The position numbers and the translations under genes are program-made. This document shows positions 17,727 through 30,014 of a DNA stretch of 37,709 bases, piece after piece. Every line of letters starts with the position of its first letter. Position 1 is the stretch's first letter. Origin of the DNA: Pseudomonas amygdali (lineage in GTDB: Bacteria; Pseudomonadota; Gammaproteobacteria; Pseudomonadales; Pseudomonadaceae); NCBI RefSeq assembly GCF_002699855.1, contig NZ_LKBW01000246.1:8512-46220 (forward strand), read 5' to 3'. Below the pieces are notes generated by a model. It did no database searches. It saw only the letters and a list, made by a program, of their open reading frames with translations, and was not told the origin of the DNA.

Positions 17727-17826
17727 TGTCGGCTCGCCTGAGCCCGTGTTTTTACTTGCCCGGAAGTTCTCGGCGATCAAGCTGTAGCCGCAAGGCTAAT
17801 TATTTTGTTTTAGGAGCGTCTAGCCC

Positions 17827-18219
17827 ATGAGTATGCAGGACCCGTTAGCGGACATGCTAACTCGTATCCGTAATGCCCAGATGGCTGAAAAGCCCGTCGT
17901 AAGCATGCCATCTTCCACGTTGAAGGTTGCTGTAGCAAAAGTCCTGAAGGACGAAGGCTATATTGCGGGTTATCAGATCAGCAGCGAAGTTAAATCCTCG
18001 CTGTCCATCGAGCTTAAGTACTTCGAAGGCCGTCCGGTCATCGAAGAGGTTAAGCGCGTCAGCCGCCCAGGCTTGCGTCAGTACAAGTCCTCCGATGATC
18101 TGCCGAAAGTTCGTGGCGGTCTTGGTGTGTCTATCGTCTCCACAAGTAAAGGTGTGATGACGGATCGTGCTGCGCGCGCTGCCGGTGTCGGTGGCGAAGT
18201 GCTTTGCACTGTGTTCTAA
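17827..18219 (+). CDS. rpsH: 30S ribosomal protein S8
   Basis: S8 binds the central domain of 16S rRNA and in E. coli represses the spc operon by binding its mRNA. The product has 130 aa, starting [20 protein letters not shown] and ending with the signature [28 protein letters not shown] lies before the ATG. It appears to be the first gene of a separately promoted part of the spc group; a leader of about 95 bases could hold regulatory structure, but none is shown here. Confidence 0.97.
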   Translation: MSMQDPLADMLTRIRNAQMAEKPVVSMPSSTLKVAVAKVLKDEGYIAGYQISSEVKSSLSIELKYFEGRPVIEEVKRVSRPGLRQYKSSDDLPKVRGGLGVSIVSTSKGVMTDRAARAAGVGGEVLCTVF

Positions 18220-18231
18220 GGGGGGATAAGC

Positions 18232-18765
18232 ATGTCACGCGTCGCTAAGAACCCCGTTAAGCTGCCATCCGGCGTCGAAGTCAAACTCGTCGGCCAGCTG
18301 CTTTCGGTGAAGGGTGCCAAGGGCACTCTAGAACTGAACATCCATTCGTCCGTTGAGATTGTTGAAGAAGCTGGTGAGCTGCGTTTCGCTGCTCGCAATG
18401 GCGATCAACAAACCCGCGCAATGGCAGGCACCACTCGTGCACTGGTAAACAACATGGTCCAAGGCGTGAGCCAAGGCTTCGAGCGCAAGCTCCAGCTGGT
18501 CGGTGTTGGTTACAAGGCGCAAGCAAAAGGCACGGTACTGAACCTTGCACTTGGCTTCTCGCACCCAGTGGACTACGAATTGCCGAATGGCATCACCGCT
18601 GAGACCCCCAGCCAGACCGATATCCTGATTCGCGGTATCGATAAGCAGTTGGTTGGTCAAGTGGCCGCTGAGATCCGCGACTTCCGCCGTCCTGAGCCTT
18701 ACAAAGGCAAAGGTGTGCGTTACGCAGACGAAGTCGTCCGCCGTAAAGAAGCCAAGAAGAAGTAG
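18232..18765 (+). CDS. rplF: 50S ribosomal protein L6
   Basis: L6 lies near the factor-binding site at the base of the L7/L12 stalk. The product has 177 aa made of two similar alpha-beta domains; [19 protein letters not shown] opens the first, and the C-terminal signature [20 protein letters not shown] is intact. GGGGGATAAGC precedes the ATG. rplR starts ten bases after its stop. Confidence 0.97.
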   Translation: MSRVAKNPVKLPSGVEVKLVGQLLSVKGAKGTLELNIHSSVEIVEEAGELRFAARNGDQQTRAMAGTTRALVNNMVQGVSQGFERKLQLVGVGYKAQAKGTVLNLALGFSHPVDYELPNGITAETPSQTDILIRGIDKQLVGQVAAEIRDFRRPEPYKGKGVRYADEVVRRKEAKKK

Positions 18766-18775
18766 GGCATAGCAA

Positions 18776-19126
18776 ATGACCGTCAAAAAAGTTACCCGAC
18801 TGCGTCGCGCTCGCAAAGCACGCCTGAAAATGCACGAGCTAGAAGTCGTGCGTCTCTGCGTGCACCGCTCTTCGCAGCACATTTATGCCCAGGTCATATC
18901 GGCCGACGGCAGCAAAGTCCTGGCAAGCGCCTCGACTTTGGACAATGAACTGCGTGATGGCGCCACTGGCAACATCGACGCGGCCACTAAGGTTGGCAAG
19001 CTGGTCGCCGAGCGCGCGAAAGCCGCGGGTGTATCGCAAGTCGCTTTCGACCGTTCTGGCTTCAAGTACCACGGCCGTGTCAAAGCGCTGGCTGATGCTG
19101 CTCGTGAAGGCGGGCTGGAGTTCTAA
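18776..19126 (+). CDS. rplR: 50S ribosomal protein L18
   Basis: L18 binds 5S rRNA together with L5 and L25 in the central protuberance. The product has 116 aa, with a basic N-terminal tail ([16 protein letters not shown]) and the C-terminal signature [20 protein letters not shown]. The gap to rpsE is only three bases. Identification follows from these motifs and the fixed spc order. Confidence 0.97.
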   Translation: MTVKKVTRLRRARKARLKMHELEVVRLCVHRSSQHIYAQVISADGSKVLASASTLDNELRDGATGNIDAATKVGKLVAERAKAAGVSQVAFDRSGFKYHGRVKALADAAREGGLEF

Positions 19127-19129
19127 GTT

Positions 19130-19630
19130 ATGTCAAATCACGACCAAAAACGCGACGAAGGCTACATCGAGAAGCTGGTTCAAGTTAACCGCGTGGCCAA
19201 AACCGTAAAAGGCGGCCGTATCTTCACTTTCACTGCGTTGACCGTAGTGGGTGATGGTAAAGGGCGCGTTGGCTTCGGTCGTGGCAAGTCACGTGAAGTG
19301 CCTGCTGCGATCCAGAAGGCGATGGAAGCTGCTCGTCGCAACATGATTCAGGTTGATCTGAACGGCACTACCCTGCAGTACGCAATGAAGTCTGCTCATG
19401 GCGCCTCGAAGGTGTACATGCAGCCTGCTTCTGAAGGTACCGGTATCATCGCTGGCGGCGCTATGCGCGCAGTGCTGGAAGTTGCTGGTGTCCAGAACGT
19501 ATTGGCCAAGTGCTACGGTTCGACTAATCCGGTAAACGTGGTTCACGCCACTTTCAAGGGTTTGAAGGGCATGCAGTCTCCTGAGTCCATCGCTGCCAAA
19601 CGTGGCAAGCGTGTTGAGGAGATCATCTGA
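19130..19630 (+). CDS. rpsE: 30S ribosomal protein S5
   Basis: S5 lies at the mRNA entry side with S3 and S4 and affects decoding accuracy. The product has 166 aa. The double-stranded RNA-binding-like N-terminal domain is seen in [20 protein letters not shown], with the [20 protein letters not shown] loop, the region of spectinomycin-resistance changes in other bacteria. The gene is followed by rpmD after two bases. Confidence 0.97.
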   Translation: MSNHDQKRDEGYIEKLVQVNRVAKTVKGGRIFTFTALTVVGDGKGRVGFGRGKSREVPAAIQKAMEAARRNMIQVDLNGTTLQYAMKSAHGASKVYMQPASEGTGIIAGGAMRAVLEVAGVQNVLAKCYGSTNPVNVVHATFKGLKGMQSPESIAAKRGKRVEEII

Positions 19631-19632
19631 TC

Positions 19633-19809
19633 ATGGCTACCGTTAAAGTAACGCTGATCAAAAGCATGACCGGCCGCATCCCTAATCACAGATTGTGCAT
19701 TAAGGGTTTGGGTCTGCGTCGCATCGGTCACACTGTAGAAGTCCTGGATACTCCCGAAAATCGCGGGATGATCAACAAGGCTTACTACATGCTGCGAGTC
19801 GAGGGTTAA
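19633..19809 (+). CDS. rpmD: 50S ribosomal protein L30
   Basis: This short gene encodes a 58 aa protein starting [20 protein letters not shown] and ending in [11 protein letters not shown], which is bacterial L30. The motif [16 protein letters not shown] is the family signature. The ATG at 19633 lies two bases after the rpsE stop, and rplO begins three bases after its own stop, so the three genes are tightly packed and probably translationally coupled. L30 is absent in some bacterial lineages but standard in Pseudomonas. Confidence 0.96.
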   Translation: MATVKVTLIKSMTGRIPNHRLCIKGLGLRRIGHTVEVLDTPENRGMINKAYYMLRVEG

Positions 19810-19812
19810 TCG

Positions 19813-20247
19813 ATGAAACTCAATGATCTGAGTCCAGCGCCGGGTTCCCGTCGCGAAAAGCATCGTCCGGGCCGTGGTATCGGTAGCGGTTTGGGCAAGA
19901 CCGGTGGCCGTGGCCACAAAGGTCAAAGCTCCCGCTCCGGTGGCACTATTGCTCCGGGCTTTGAGGGCGGCCAACAGCCGCTGCATCGTCGCCTGCCAAA
20001 ATTCGGTTTCGTTTCCCTGAAAGCCGTGGACCGCGCAGAAGTGCGTCTGTCCGAGCTGGCTAAAGTGGAAGGCGACATCGTAACTGTGCAGTCCCTGAAA
20101 GATGCCAACGTGATTAACCAGAACGTTCAGCGTGTGAAAATCATGCTGTCGGGCGAAGTTACTCGCGCTGTCACTATCAAGGGTATCGCCGCCACCAAAG
20201 GTGCGCGTGCGGCTATCGAAGCAGCTGGCGGCAAGTTCGAGGAATAA
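19813..20247 (+). CDS. rplO: 50S ribosomal protein L15
   Basis: L15 is a late-assembly protein with a long Gly/Arg-rich N-terminal extension that threads into 23S rRNA. The product has 144 aa; the extension is seen in [20 protein letters not shown] and the following [14 protein letters not shown]. The globular domain ends in [12 protein letters not shown]. The TAA stop is directly followed by the ATG of secY with no gap. Confidence 0.97.
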   Translation: MKLNDLSPAPGSRREKHRPGRGIGSGLGKTGGRGHKGQSSRSGGTIAPGFEGGQQPLHRRLPKFGFVSLKAVDRAEVRLSELAKVEGDIVTVQSLKDANVINQNVQRVKIMLSGEVTRAVTIKGIAATKGARAAIEAAGGKFEE

Positions 20248-21582
20248 ATGGCTAAGCAAGGTGCTCTCTCTGCGCTCGGCAAAGGCGGTATGTCTGAACT
20301 CTGGGCTCGTCTGCGTTTTCTGTTCCTGGCGATTATCGTCTACCGAATAGGCGCACACATCCCGGTTCCAGGTATTAACCCTGACCGACTCGCAGAACTG
20401 TTTCGACAGAATGAGGGGACCATTCTTAGCTTGTTCAACATGTTTTCCGGTGGCGCGCTGGAACGGATGAGCATCTTTGCGCTGGGGATCATGCCGTACA
20501 TTTCGGCATCGATCATCATGCAGTTGATGACCGCCGTCAGCCCGCAACTGGAGCAGTTGAAGAAGGAAGGTGAAGCTGGCCGTCGCAAGATAAGCCAGTA
20601 CACCCGCTATGGCACCGTTGTCCTGGCTCTTGTTCAAGCTATCGGCATGTCCGTTGGTCTGGCGAGTCAGGGAGTCGCGTTTTCTGGGGACCTGGGTTTC
20701 CACTTTGTCGCCGTAACTACCTTCGTGGCAGGTGCGATGTTCATGATGTGGCTGGGCGAGCAGATTACCGAGCGCGGTGTCGGCAACGGTATCTCGATGT
20801 TGATCTTCGCAGGTATCGTCGCTGGTCTTCCGAGAGCAATTGGGCAGTCTTTCGAGTCTGCGCGTCAGGGTGATATCAACATCTTCGCTCTGGTTGCTAT
20901 CGGTTTGCTGGCGGTAGCGATCATCGGTTTCGTGGTGTTTATTGAGCGTGGTCAGCGTCGTATCGCTGTTCACTACGCCAAGCGTCAGCAGGGCCGCAAG
21001 GTCTTCGCTGCACAGACAAGCCACTTGCCGCTGAAAGTGAACATGGCTGGCGTTATTCCAGCCATTTTCGCGAGCAGCATTTTGCTGTTTCCGGCTTCGT
21101 TGGGGTCCTGGTTTGGTCAGTCTGAAGGTCTGGGCTGGTTGCAGGACATCTCGCAGTCGATCGCTCCTGGTCAGCCGTTGAATATTCTGCTGTTTAGTGC
21201 AGGGATTATTTTCTTCTGCTTCTTCTATACGGCGTTGATGTTCAATCCAAAAGACGTAGCGGAAAACCTGAAGAAGTCCGGTGCCTTTATTCCGGGTATT
21301 CGTCCAGGCGAGCAGTCGGCGCGCTATATTGATGGCGTTTTGACTCGCTTGACCATGTTCGGTGCTCTATATATGACGGCCGTGTGCCTGCTTCCCCAGT
21401 TTCTGGTGGTTGCGGCAAACGTACCGTTCTACCTTGGCGGGACCTCGTTGCTGATCGTGGTCGTGGTTGTGATGGACTTTATGTCGCAAGTGCAATCTCA
21501 CCTCGTTTCGCACCAGTATGAATCCCTGATGAAGAAAGCCAACCTGAAGGGCTACGGTGGCAGCGGCGGTATGCTGCGCTGA
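20248..21582 (+). CDS. secY: Preprotein translocase subunit SecY
   Basis: SecY is the protein-conducting channel of the inner membrane and works with SecE, SecG and the SecA motor. The product has 444 aa with about ten hydrophobic segments. Family signatures are present: [20 protein letters not shown] before the plug region, [15 protein letters not shown], the [19 protein letters not shown] block, and the cytoplasmic loop [20 protein letters not shown] with the key Arg in [11 protein letters not shown]. It begins immediately after the rplO stop; GAGGAA within the end of rplO serves as ribosome-binding site. Its place within the ribosomal cluster is normal. Confidence 0.97.
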
Positions 21583-21610
21583 AGCACCCCTAAGGTTCGA
21601 GGAGTTGGTG

Positions 21611-21727
21611 ATGAAAGTTCGTGCATCGGTGAAAAAGCTGTGCCGTAACTGCAAGATTATTCGCCGCGAAGGTGTGGTTCGAGTAATTTGCAGCGCGGAA
21701 CCACGTCATAAGCAGCGCCAAGGCTGA
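21611..21727 (+). CDS. rpmJ: 50S ribosomal protein L36 (zinc-binding form)
   Basis: This gene encodes a 38 aa protein, [20 protein letters not shown] at the N-terminus and EPRHKQRQG at the end. The zinc ligands Cys11, Cys14, Cys27 and His32 are all present, so this is the zinc-dependent form of L36. A paralogue without zinc ligands often exists elsewhere in Pseudomonas, which cannot be checked here. The start follows CGAGGAG. It is the last gene of the spc block and precedes a terminator-like hairpin. Confidence 0.96.
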
Positions 21728-21745
21728 TTGTGATTTGTGCTTAAG

Positions 21746-21769
21746 CCCAGCAGCTAGTGCGCTGCTGGG
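21746..21769 (+). terminator. Hairpin after rpmJ
   Basis: CCCAGCAGC (21746-21754) and GCTGCTGGG (21761-21769) form a perfect 9 bp stem with a six-base loop, followed by TTGATTATTTG. It separates the spc and alpha blocks; the T-rich tail is imperfect, so partial readthrough is likely. Confidence 0.7.
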
Positions 21770-21798
21770 TTGATTATTTGTTACTACAGCGATATTAT
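21770..21798 (+). promoter_or_regulatory. Sigma70-type promoter for the alpha block (rpsM)
   Basis: TTGATT (21770-21775) and TATTAT (21793-21798) have a 17-base spacer. The -35 starts directly after the rpmJ hairpin. A leader of about 53 bases would precede rpsM; S4-dependent control of this leader is known from E. coli but cannot be judged here. Confidence 0.65.
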
Positions 21799-21857
21799 CT
21801 CGCGCCCTATTTCTTGGCTTCCGGGGCGTATGTAGCTGTCAATTGGAGTCCCACTGA

Positions 21858-22214
21858 ATGGCCCGTATTGCAGGCGTTAACATTCCAGATAACAAGCATA
21901 CTGTTATCTCGCTGACCTACATCTATGGTGTTGGTCGCACCACTGCACAGAAAATTTGTGCAACCACCGGTGTAAACCCGGCGGTGAAAATCAAAGATCT
22001 GAGCGACGAGCAGATTGAACAGCTGCGTGGCGAAGTGGCGAAGTTCACCACTGAAGGTGACCTGCGTCGCGAAATCAACATGAAAATCAAGCGCTTGATG
22101 GACCTGGGCTGCTACCGCGGTCTGCGTCATCGTCGTGGTCTTCCAGTACGCGGTCAGCGTACCAAGACCAACGCGCGTACTCGCAAAGGTCCGCGTAAGC
22201 CGATCCGCAAGTAA
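21858..22214 (+). CDS. rpsM: 30S ribosomal protein S13
   Basis: S13 is at the top of the small-subunit head, where it bridges to L5 and touches the P-site tRNA with its C-terminal tail. The product has 118 aa, starts [20 protein letters not shown] and includes the signature [20 protein letters not shown] with the basic tail [19 protein letters not shown] is its ribosome-binding site. It is the first gene of the alpha block. Confidence 0.97.
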   Translation: MARIAGVNIPDNKHTVISLTYIYGVGRTTAQKICATTGVNPAVKIKDLSDEQIEQLRGEVAKFTTEGDLRREINMKIKRLMDLGCYRGLRHRRGLPVRGQRTKTNARTRKGPRKPIRK

Positions 22215-22244
22215 TCGCACCAGCGCAACGACAGGAATTTAGTC

Positions 22245-22634
22245 ATGGCAAAACCTGCTGCTCGTCCTCGTAAAAAAGTTAAAAAGACAGTGGTTGATGG
22301 CATCGCCCACATCCACGCGTCGTTTAACAACACAATCGTCACCATTACCGATCGTCAAGGTAACGCTCTTTCGTGGGCTACCTCCGGCGGTTCGGGTTTC
22401 CGTGGTTCGCGCAAGTCCACCCCGTTCGCTGCTCAAGTAGCTGCTGAGCGTGCTGGTCAAGCTGCGCTGGAGTACGGTCTGAAGAACCTCGACGTCAATG
22501 TCAAGGGTCCAGGCCCAGGTCGTGAATCCGCTGTCCGTGCATTGAACGGCTGTGGCTATAAGATCGCCAGCATCACCGACGTGACGCCAATCCCGCACAA
22601 CGGGTGCCGTCCGCCGAAGAAGCGCCGCGTGTAA
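22245..22634 (+). CDS. rpsK: 30S ribosomal protein S11
   Basis: S11 lies on the platform near the E-site mRNA exit. The product has 129 aa with the conserved [34 protein letters not shown] segment (here [19 protein letters not shown]) and the C-terminal signature [20 protein letters not shown]. It lies 30 bases after rpsM and 18 bases before rpsD. Confidence 0.97.
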   Translation: MAKPAARPRKKVKKTVVDGIAHIHASFNNTIVTITDRQGNALSWATSGGSGFRGSRKSTPFAAQVAAERAGQAALEYGLKNLDVNVKGPGPGRESAVRALNGCGYKIASITDVTPIPHNGCRPPKKRRV

Positions 22635-22652
22635 TCCAGGAGACTGTAAGAA

Positions 22653-23273
22653 ATGGCTCGTTACATTGGTCCAAAATGCAAACTTGCTCGTCGTGAAGGC
22701 ACCGATCTCTTTCTGAAGAGCGGCGTTCGCGCTATCGAATCCAAGTGCAACATCGAAGCAGCTCCAGGTATCCACGGCCAACGCCGCGGTCGCCAGTCCG
22801 ATTACGGTACTCAGCTGCGTGAAAAGCAAAAAGTCCGTCGTATCTACGGCGTTCTCGAGCGTCAGTTCAGCGGCTACTACAAAGAAGCCGCCGGCAAGAA
22901 AGGTGCAACAGGCGAGAACCTGCTGCAACTGCTCGAATGCCGTCTGGACAACGTTGTATACCGCATGGGCTTCGGCTCGACGCGTGCCGAATCCCGTCAA
23001 TTGGTTTCGCACAAGTCGGTCAGCGTAAACGGCAAAACCGTTAACGTTCCTTCTTATCAGGTTCGTGCTGGCGACGTTGTTGCTATCCGCGAAAAAGCTA
23101 AGAATCAGCTGCGTATTGTCCAGGCTCTCGATCTGTGTGCCCAACGTGGCCGCGTAGAATGGGTAGAAGTAGACACTGAGAAGAAATCGGGCGTTTTCAA
23201 GAACGTTCCAGCTCGCAGTGATCTATCCGCCGACATCAACGAAAGCCTGATTGTCGAGCTCTACTCCAAGTAA
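22653..23273 (+). CDS. rpsD: 30S ribosomal protein S4
   Basis: S4 is the primary binder of the 16S 5' domain, and in E. coli it represses the alpha operon. The product has 206 aa. The S4 RNA-binding fold is recognisable in [20 protein letters not shown] and [20 protein letters not shown]. The N-terminal region begins [30 protein letters not shown] precedes the ATG. The gene lies 22 bases before rpoA, the usual arrangement. Confidence 0.97.
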   Translation: MARYIGPKCKLARREGTDLFLKSGVRAIESKCNIEAAPGIHGQRRGRQSDYGTQLREKQKVRRIYGVLERQFSGYYKEAAGKKGATGENLLQLLECRLDNVVYRMGFGSTRAESRQLVSHKSVSVNGKTVNVPSYQVRAGDVVAIREKAKNQLRIVQALDLCAQRGRVEWVEVDTEKKSGVFKNVPARSDLSADINESLIVELYSK

Positions 23274-23295
23274 GGGCTAGAAAATAGGTGCATCC

Positions 23296-24297
23296 ATGCA
23301 GATTTCGGTAAATGAGTTCCTGACACCCCGCCATATTGATGTGCAGGTTGTCAGTCCAACCCGCGCCAAGATCACTCTCGAGCCTCTCGAGCGTGGTTTC
23401 GGATATACCCTGGGCAACGCGCTTCGCCGCATTTTGTTGTCCTCCATGCCCGGCTGTGCAGTAGTCGAGGCCGAGATTGACGGTGTACTCCATGAGTACA
23501 GCGCCATCGAAGGTGTACAGGAAGACGTCATTGAAATCCTGTTGAACCTTAAAGGTCTGGCTATCAAGCTGCACGGTCGAGACGAAGTTACGCTGACCTT
23601 GTCGAAGAAGGGTTCGGGGGTGGTTACCGCTGCCGATATTCAGCTGGATCATGATGTCGAGATCGTTAACCCCGATCACGTAATCGCTAACCTGGCGTCT
23701 AACGGCGTCTTGAACATGAAGCTCACCGTAGCTCGTGGTCGTGGTTATGAGCCGGCAGACTCGCGTCAAAGCGATGAAGACGAAAGCCGCAGCATTGGTC
23801 GCTTGCAGCTTGATTCTTCGTTCAGCCCGGTTCGCCGTATCGCATACGTGGTGGAAAACGCCCGTGTCGAGCAGCGTACTAACCTGGACAAGCTGGTTAT
23901 TGATCTGGAAACCAACGGTACTCTGGACCCTGAAGAGGCTATCCGTCGCGCTGCAACCATCCTGCAACAGCAGCTGGCTGCGTTCGTGGACCTCAAAGGC
24001 GACAGCGAACCAGTGGTAATCGAACAGGAAGACGAGATCGATCCGATCCTGCTTCGTCCGGTTGACGATTTGGAACTGACCGTGCGTTCGGCCAACTGCC
24101 TTAAGGCGGAGAACATCTACTACATCGGCGATCTGATTCAGCGCACCGAAGTAGAGCTGTTGAAGACTCCGAACCTGGGCAAGAAATCCTTGACCGAGAT
24201 CAAGGACGTTCTGGCTTCTCGTGGTCTCTCCCTCGGCATGCGCCTCGACAACTGGCCGCCGGCAAGTCTTAAGAAGGACGACAAGGCTACGGCCTGA
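23296..24297 (+). CDS. rpoA: RNA polymerase alpha subunit
   Basis: The alpha dimer starts assembly of RNA polymerase, and its C-terminal domain contacts UP elements and activators. The product has the standard 333 aa. The N-terminal dimerisation domain carries [20 protein letters not shown], and the C-terminal domain contains [15 protein letters not shown] with the DNA-contacting Arg (E. coli Arg265 equivalent) and the helix-hairpin-helix [19 protein letters not shown]. It lies between rpsD and rplQ in the alpha block, so enzyme and ribosome subunits are made together. Confidence 0.98.
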   Translation: MQISVNEFLTPRHIDVQVVSPTRAKITLEPLERGFGYTLGNALRRILLSSMPGCAVVEAEIDGVLHEYSAIEGVQEDVIEILLNLKGLAIKLHGRDEVTLTLSKKGSGVVTAADIQLDHDVEIVNPDHVIANLASNGVLNMKLTVARGRGYEPADSRQSDEDESRSIGRLQLDSSFSPVRRIAYVVENARVEQRTNLDKLVIDLETNGTLDPEEAIRRAATILQQQLAAFVDLKGDSEPVVIEQEDEIDPILLRPVDDLELTVRSANCLKAENIYYIGDLIQRTEVELLKTPNLGKKSLTEIKDVLASRGLSLGMRLDNWPPASLKKDDKATA

Positions 24298-24338
24298 TCG
24301 TCGTAATCACCGAACGCGAGTTTGGTAAGGAATGAACC

Positions 24339-24725
24339 ATGCGTCATCGTAAAAGTGGACGTCACCTGAGCCGTACCAGCTCTCACCGTAAAGCCATGTT
24401 TCAAAACATGGCGGTGTCGCTGTTCGAGCACGAGCTGATCAAAACTACCCTGCCGAAAGCCAAGGAACTGCGTCGCGTTGCCGAGCCGCTGATCACCCTG
24501 GCCAAGGAAGACAGCGTTGCTAACCGTCGTCTGGCTTTCGACCGTACTCGTTCGAAAGAAATCGTCGGCAAGCTGTTCAACGATCTGGGCAAGCGCTATG
24601 CAACCCGTCAGGGCGGCTACCTGCGTATCCTCAAGTGCGGTTTCCGCGCTGGCGACAACGCGCCAATGGCGTACGTCGAGTTGGTTGATCGTCCTGTCGG
24701 TGGTTCTGTAGAAGCCGCTGAATAA
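24339..24725 (+). CDS. rplQ: 50S ribosomal protein L17
   Basis: L17 is a large-subunit protein near the tunnel exit. The product has 128 aa, starts [20 protein letters not shown] and contains the family signature [28 protein letters not shown] precedes the start. It is the last gene of the alpha block and of the whole ribosomal superoperon; a strong terminator follows 18 bases after its stop region. Confidence 0.97.
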   Translation: MRHRKSGRHLSRTSSHRKAMFQNMAVSLFEHELIKTTLPKAKELRRVAEPLITLAKEDSVANRRLAFDRTRSKEIVGKLFNDLGKRYATRQGGYLRILKCGFRAGDNAPMAYVELVDRPVGGSVEAAE

Positions 24726-24743
24726 GACATCAGTTTGAACAAG

Positions 24744-24769
24744 AAACCGGGCCTTGCGCCCGGTTTTTT
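24744..24769 (+). terminator. Intrinsic terminator closing the ribosomal cluster
   Basis: AAACCGGGC (24744-24752) and GCCCGGTTT (24758-24766) pair perfectly around CTTGC and run into a T-tract to 24769. Confidence 0.9.
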
Positions 24770-24892
24770 GTTGTCTGGGATTTAAAAAACCTATCGATAG
24801 TCATGGCTTAATGAATTCGACGCTGCAATAGTTTTCCACAATACTTCCTCTCAAGCCAATCAACCGGCTACACACACCAGAGGAAGACTTAC

Positions 24893-26338
24893 ATGAGTCA
24901 GAATACCCTTACGACCGCCAGCGGTGCACCAGTCGCCGACAATCAGAATTCTCGCTCGGCAGGCCCGCGTGGTCCTTTACTGCTCGATGATTTCCTCCTG
25001 ATCGAAAAGCTCGCTCATTTCAACCGTGAAAATATTCCGGAGCGTCGTGTCCACGCCAAAGGATCGGGTGCTCATGGCACGTTCACCGTTACCCGTGATA
25101 TCAGCCAATACAGCAGCGCCAAGCTGTTCGACACGGTCGGCAAGCAGACCCCGATTTTTCTGCGTTTCTCCACTGTAGGTGGTGAGCGTGGTTCGGCGGA
25201 TACTGAACGGGATCCGCGCGGCTTTACAATCAAGTTTTACACCGAGGAAGGTAACTGGGACATCGTGGGTAACAACACGCCAGTGTTCTTTATCCGTGAC
25301 CCTCTGAAATTTCCTGACTTCATCCACACGCAGAAACGTCTTCCGCAAACCAACCTGAAAAGCCCGCAAATGATGTGGGATTTCTGGTCGCATTCACCTG
25401 AAGCGCTGCACCAGGTCACTATTCTGTTCTCGGACCGAGGCATTCCGGACGGCTATCGTCACATGCACGGTTTTGGTAGCCATACGTACAGCCTTATCAG
25501 CGCAGCAGGTGAGCGTCATTGGGTAAAGTGGCACTACAAGACCCGGCAGGGCATCAAGAACCTCACGCCAGCCGAGGCTGCGCGCATTGCGGGTACTGAT
25601 CCCGATTACGCCCAGCGCGATCTGTTCACTGCTATCGAGAGGGGTGACTTCCCCAAGTGGCAGGTCTGCATTCAGTTGATGAGCGAAGCCCAGGCTGCGA
25701 ACCACCACGAGAACCCGTTCGACGTGACCAAGACCTGGTCGCAGAAGGAATATCCGCTGATTGAAGTAGGTGAACTGGAGCTGAACCGTAACCCGCTCAA
25801 CTACTTTGCCGAGGTTGAGCAAGCAGCGTTTGGTCCCAGCAATATGGTGCCCGGGGTTGGCTTGTCACCGGACCGCATGCTGCAAGGGCGGGTGTTTGCT
25901 TACGCCGATGCACATCGCTATCGCGTAGGTACCAATCACCAGCAATTGCCGATCAATGCACCGAGAAACCCAGTGCATAGCTACCAGCGTGACGGGTCGA
26001 TGGCCTTCGGTACCAATGGCGGGGCGGCTCCGAACTATGAGCCAAACAGCTATTCGGATGCGCCGAAGGAAGATCCCCGCTACGCAGAACCTGCGCTGGC
26101 TTTGAGTGGTGCCGCAGGTCGTCATGATCATCGCGTGGACGTCGATTACTACAGTCAGGCGGGCAAGTTGTTCAACCTGATGAGCGCTGATCAAAAAGCG
26201 CTGCTGATCAGTAACATTGCCGGCGCGATGGGGGGTGTTTCCAGTGACATCGTGCAGCGTCAGTTGCAGCATTTCTACAAGGCTGACCCGGCCTACGGGG
26301 AAGGCATTGCCAACGCTCTGGGTATAAAACTGGGCTGA
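24893..26338 (+). CDS. katA: Monofunctional heme catalase (small-subunit type)
   Basis: The product dismutates hydrogen peroxide to water and oxygen. It has 481 aa, the size of small-subunit catalases, and no signal peptide, so it should be cytoplasmic. The catalytic His54 ([10 protein letters not shown]), the Asn127 of [12 protein letters not shown] and the heme-ligand Tyr337 ([14 protein letters not shown]) are all present, as is the [20 protein letters not shown] block. AGAGGAAG just before the ATG fixes the start. It sits between the ribosomal cluster and a ferritin gene, the same place as katA in P. aeruginosa, hence the symbol; pairing a catalase with an iron store limits Fenton chemistry. 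It has its own terminator. Confidence 0.93.
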   Translation: MSQNTLTTASGAPVADNQNSRSAGPRGPLLLDDFLLIEKLAHFNRENIPERRVHAKGSGAHGTFTVTRDISQYSSAKLFDTVGKQTPIFLRFSTVGGERGSADTERDPRGFTIKFYTEEGNWDIVGNNTPVFFIRDPLKFPDFIHTQKRLPQTNLKSPQMMWDFWSHSPEALHQVTILFSDRGIPDGYRHMHGFGSHTYSLISAAGERHWVKWHYKTRQGIKNLTPAEAARIAGTDPDYAQRDLFTAIERGDFPKWQVCIQLMSEAQAANHHENPFDVTKTWSQKEYPLIEVGELELNRNPLNYFAEVEQAAFGPSNMVPGVGLSPDRMLQGRVFAYADAHRYRVGTNHQQLPINAPRNPVHSYQRDGSMAFGTNGGAAPNYEPNSYSDAPKEDPRYAEPALALSGAAGRHDHRVDVDYYSQAGKLFNLMSADQKALLISNIAGAMGGVSSDIVQRQLQHFYKADPAYGEGIANALGIKLG

Positions 26339-26355
26339 GTCGAAGTGAGAAACAG

Positions 26356-26380
26356 AACCGCCCTCATTTGGGCGGTTTTT
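26356..26380 (+). terminator. Terminator after katA
   Basis: AACCGCCC (26356-26363) pairs with GGGCGGTT (26370-26377) around TCATTT, followed by T residues. Confidence 0.85.
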
Positions 26381-26492
26381 CGCTTCTTAACGGCGTAATT
26401 TCGCCACTTTTCGTCGGTTTATTGCGTTTTTCTCAGTGACCTTGCGCGGCGCTTGGGTCAAACTATCGGCTTTGAAGCAGGAGTCTGGTGCG

Positions 26493-26957
26493 ATGCAAGG
26501 CCACCCCGAAGTAATCGATTATCTCAACACGTTGCTCACGGGCGAACTGGCGGCTCGTGAGCAATATTTCGTTCACTCACGCATGTACGAAGACTGGGGC
26601 TTTTCGAAGCTCTATGAGCGTATCAACCACGAGATGGAAGAAGAGGCACAACACGCTGATGCGCTGATGCGTCGTATCCTGATGCTTGAAGGCACGCCAC
26701 GCATGCGTCCGGATGACTTGGATGTCGGCACCACAGTGCCTGAGATGCTCGCCAGCGATCTGCGTCTGGAATACAAGGTTCGTGCTGCGCTGTGCAAGGG
26801 CATCGAGCTTTGTGAGCTGCACGGTGACTACGTGACCCGTGAAATCCTGCGTGTGCAACTGGCCGATACGGAAGAAGACCACACTTATTGGCTTGAACAG
26901 CAGATGGGCTTGATCAAGTCCATTGGCCTGCAGAACTACCTGCAATCGCAGTTCTGA
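26493..26957 (+). CDS. Bacterial ferritin of the bacterioferritin family lacking the heme Met (FtnA/BfrA type)
   Basis: This iron-storage protein forms a 24-subunit shell that oxidises Fe2+ and stores it as mineral. The start at 26493 ([20 protein letters not shown]) gives 154 aa; the frame is open 57 bases upstream, but CAGGAGTC lies before 26493. The di-iron ligands are present: Glu18, Glu51, His54, Glu93, Glu127 and His130. However, position 52, where classical bacterioferritin has the Met that binds heme between two subunits, is Ala (EEEAQHAD). In this it resembles the heme-free P. aeruginosa protein encoded at the same locus, first called BfrA and later FtnA (family knowledge). It lies between katA and the convergent uvrA. 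Confidence 0.9.
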   Translation: MQGHPEVIDYLNTLLTGELAAREQYFVHSRMYEDWGFSKLYERINHEMEEEAQHADALMRRILMLEGTPRMRPDDLDVGTTVPEMLASDLRLEYKVRAALCKGIELCELHGDYVTREILRVQLADTEEDHTYWLEQQMGLIKSIGLQNYLQSQF

Positions 26958-26969
26958 TTCGATAGCCAT

Positions 26970-27006
26970 AAAAAAGCTCCTGCACTTACGTGACAGGAGC
27001 TTTTTT
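26970..27006. terminator. Bidirectional terminator between ferritin gene and uvrA
   Basis: AAAAAGCTCCTG (26971-26982) pairs with CAGGAGCTTTTT (26994-27005). With A residues on the left and T residues on the right it can end both the plus-strand ferritin transcript and the minus-strand uvrA transcript. Confidence 0.85.
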
Positions 27007-27050
27007 ATACCTGGGTCTGACCGAAGCCAGACCCGTTTTCGCAACGCCGG

Positions 27051-29885
<2,835 letters not shown>

Positions 29886-29916
29886 TGCGGCCTCGCTTGG
29901 CGGGCATAAACGACGG

Positions 29917-29946
29917 AGTATAAGGCTCCGAGCCATTACGCGGCAA
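29917..29946 (-). promoter_or_regulatory. Candidate uvrA promoter
   Basis: On the minus strand TTGCCG (29946-29941) and TATACT (29922-29917) are separated by 18 bases, about 30 bases before the uvrA start codon. No clear LexA box (CTGT-N8-ACAG) is visible in the intergenic region, so SOS control is not supported by what I can see. Confidence 0.45.
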
Positions 29947-30014
29947 AGCGTCGCGTATGTGCTGTACAACGATGGGACTGGTAGAATCGCCGCCGGTTCA
30001 CACGAGGTTATTCC

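Noticed and set aside
24791..24800. Palindrome CTATCGATAG before katA as an OxyR site
   Set aside because: The half-sites are only two bases apart, whereas the OxyR pattern needs ATAG/CTAT elements with seven-base spacers; no further half-sites fit.
29886..30014. LexA (SOS) box between uvrA and the MFS gene
   Set aside because: Only a single CTGTAC half is present near 29963; no matching ACAG at the right distance.
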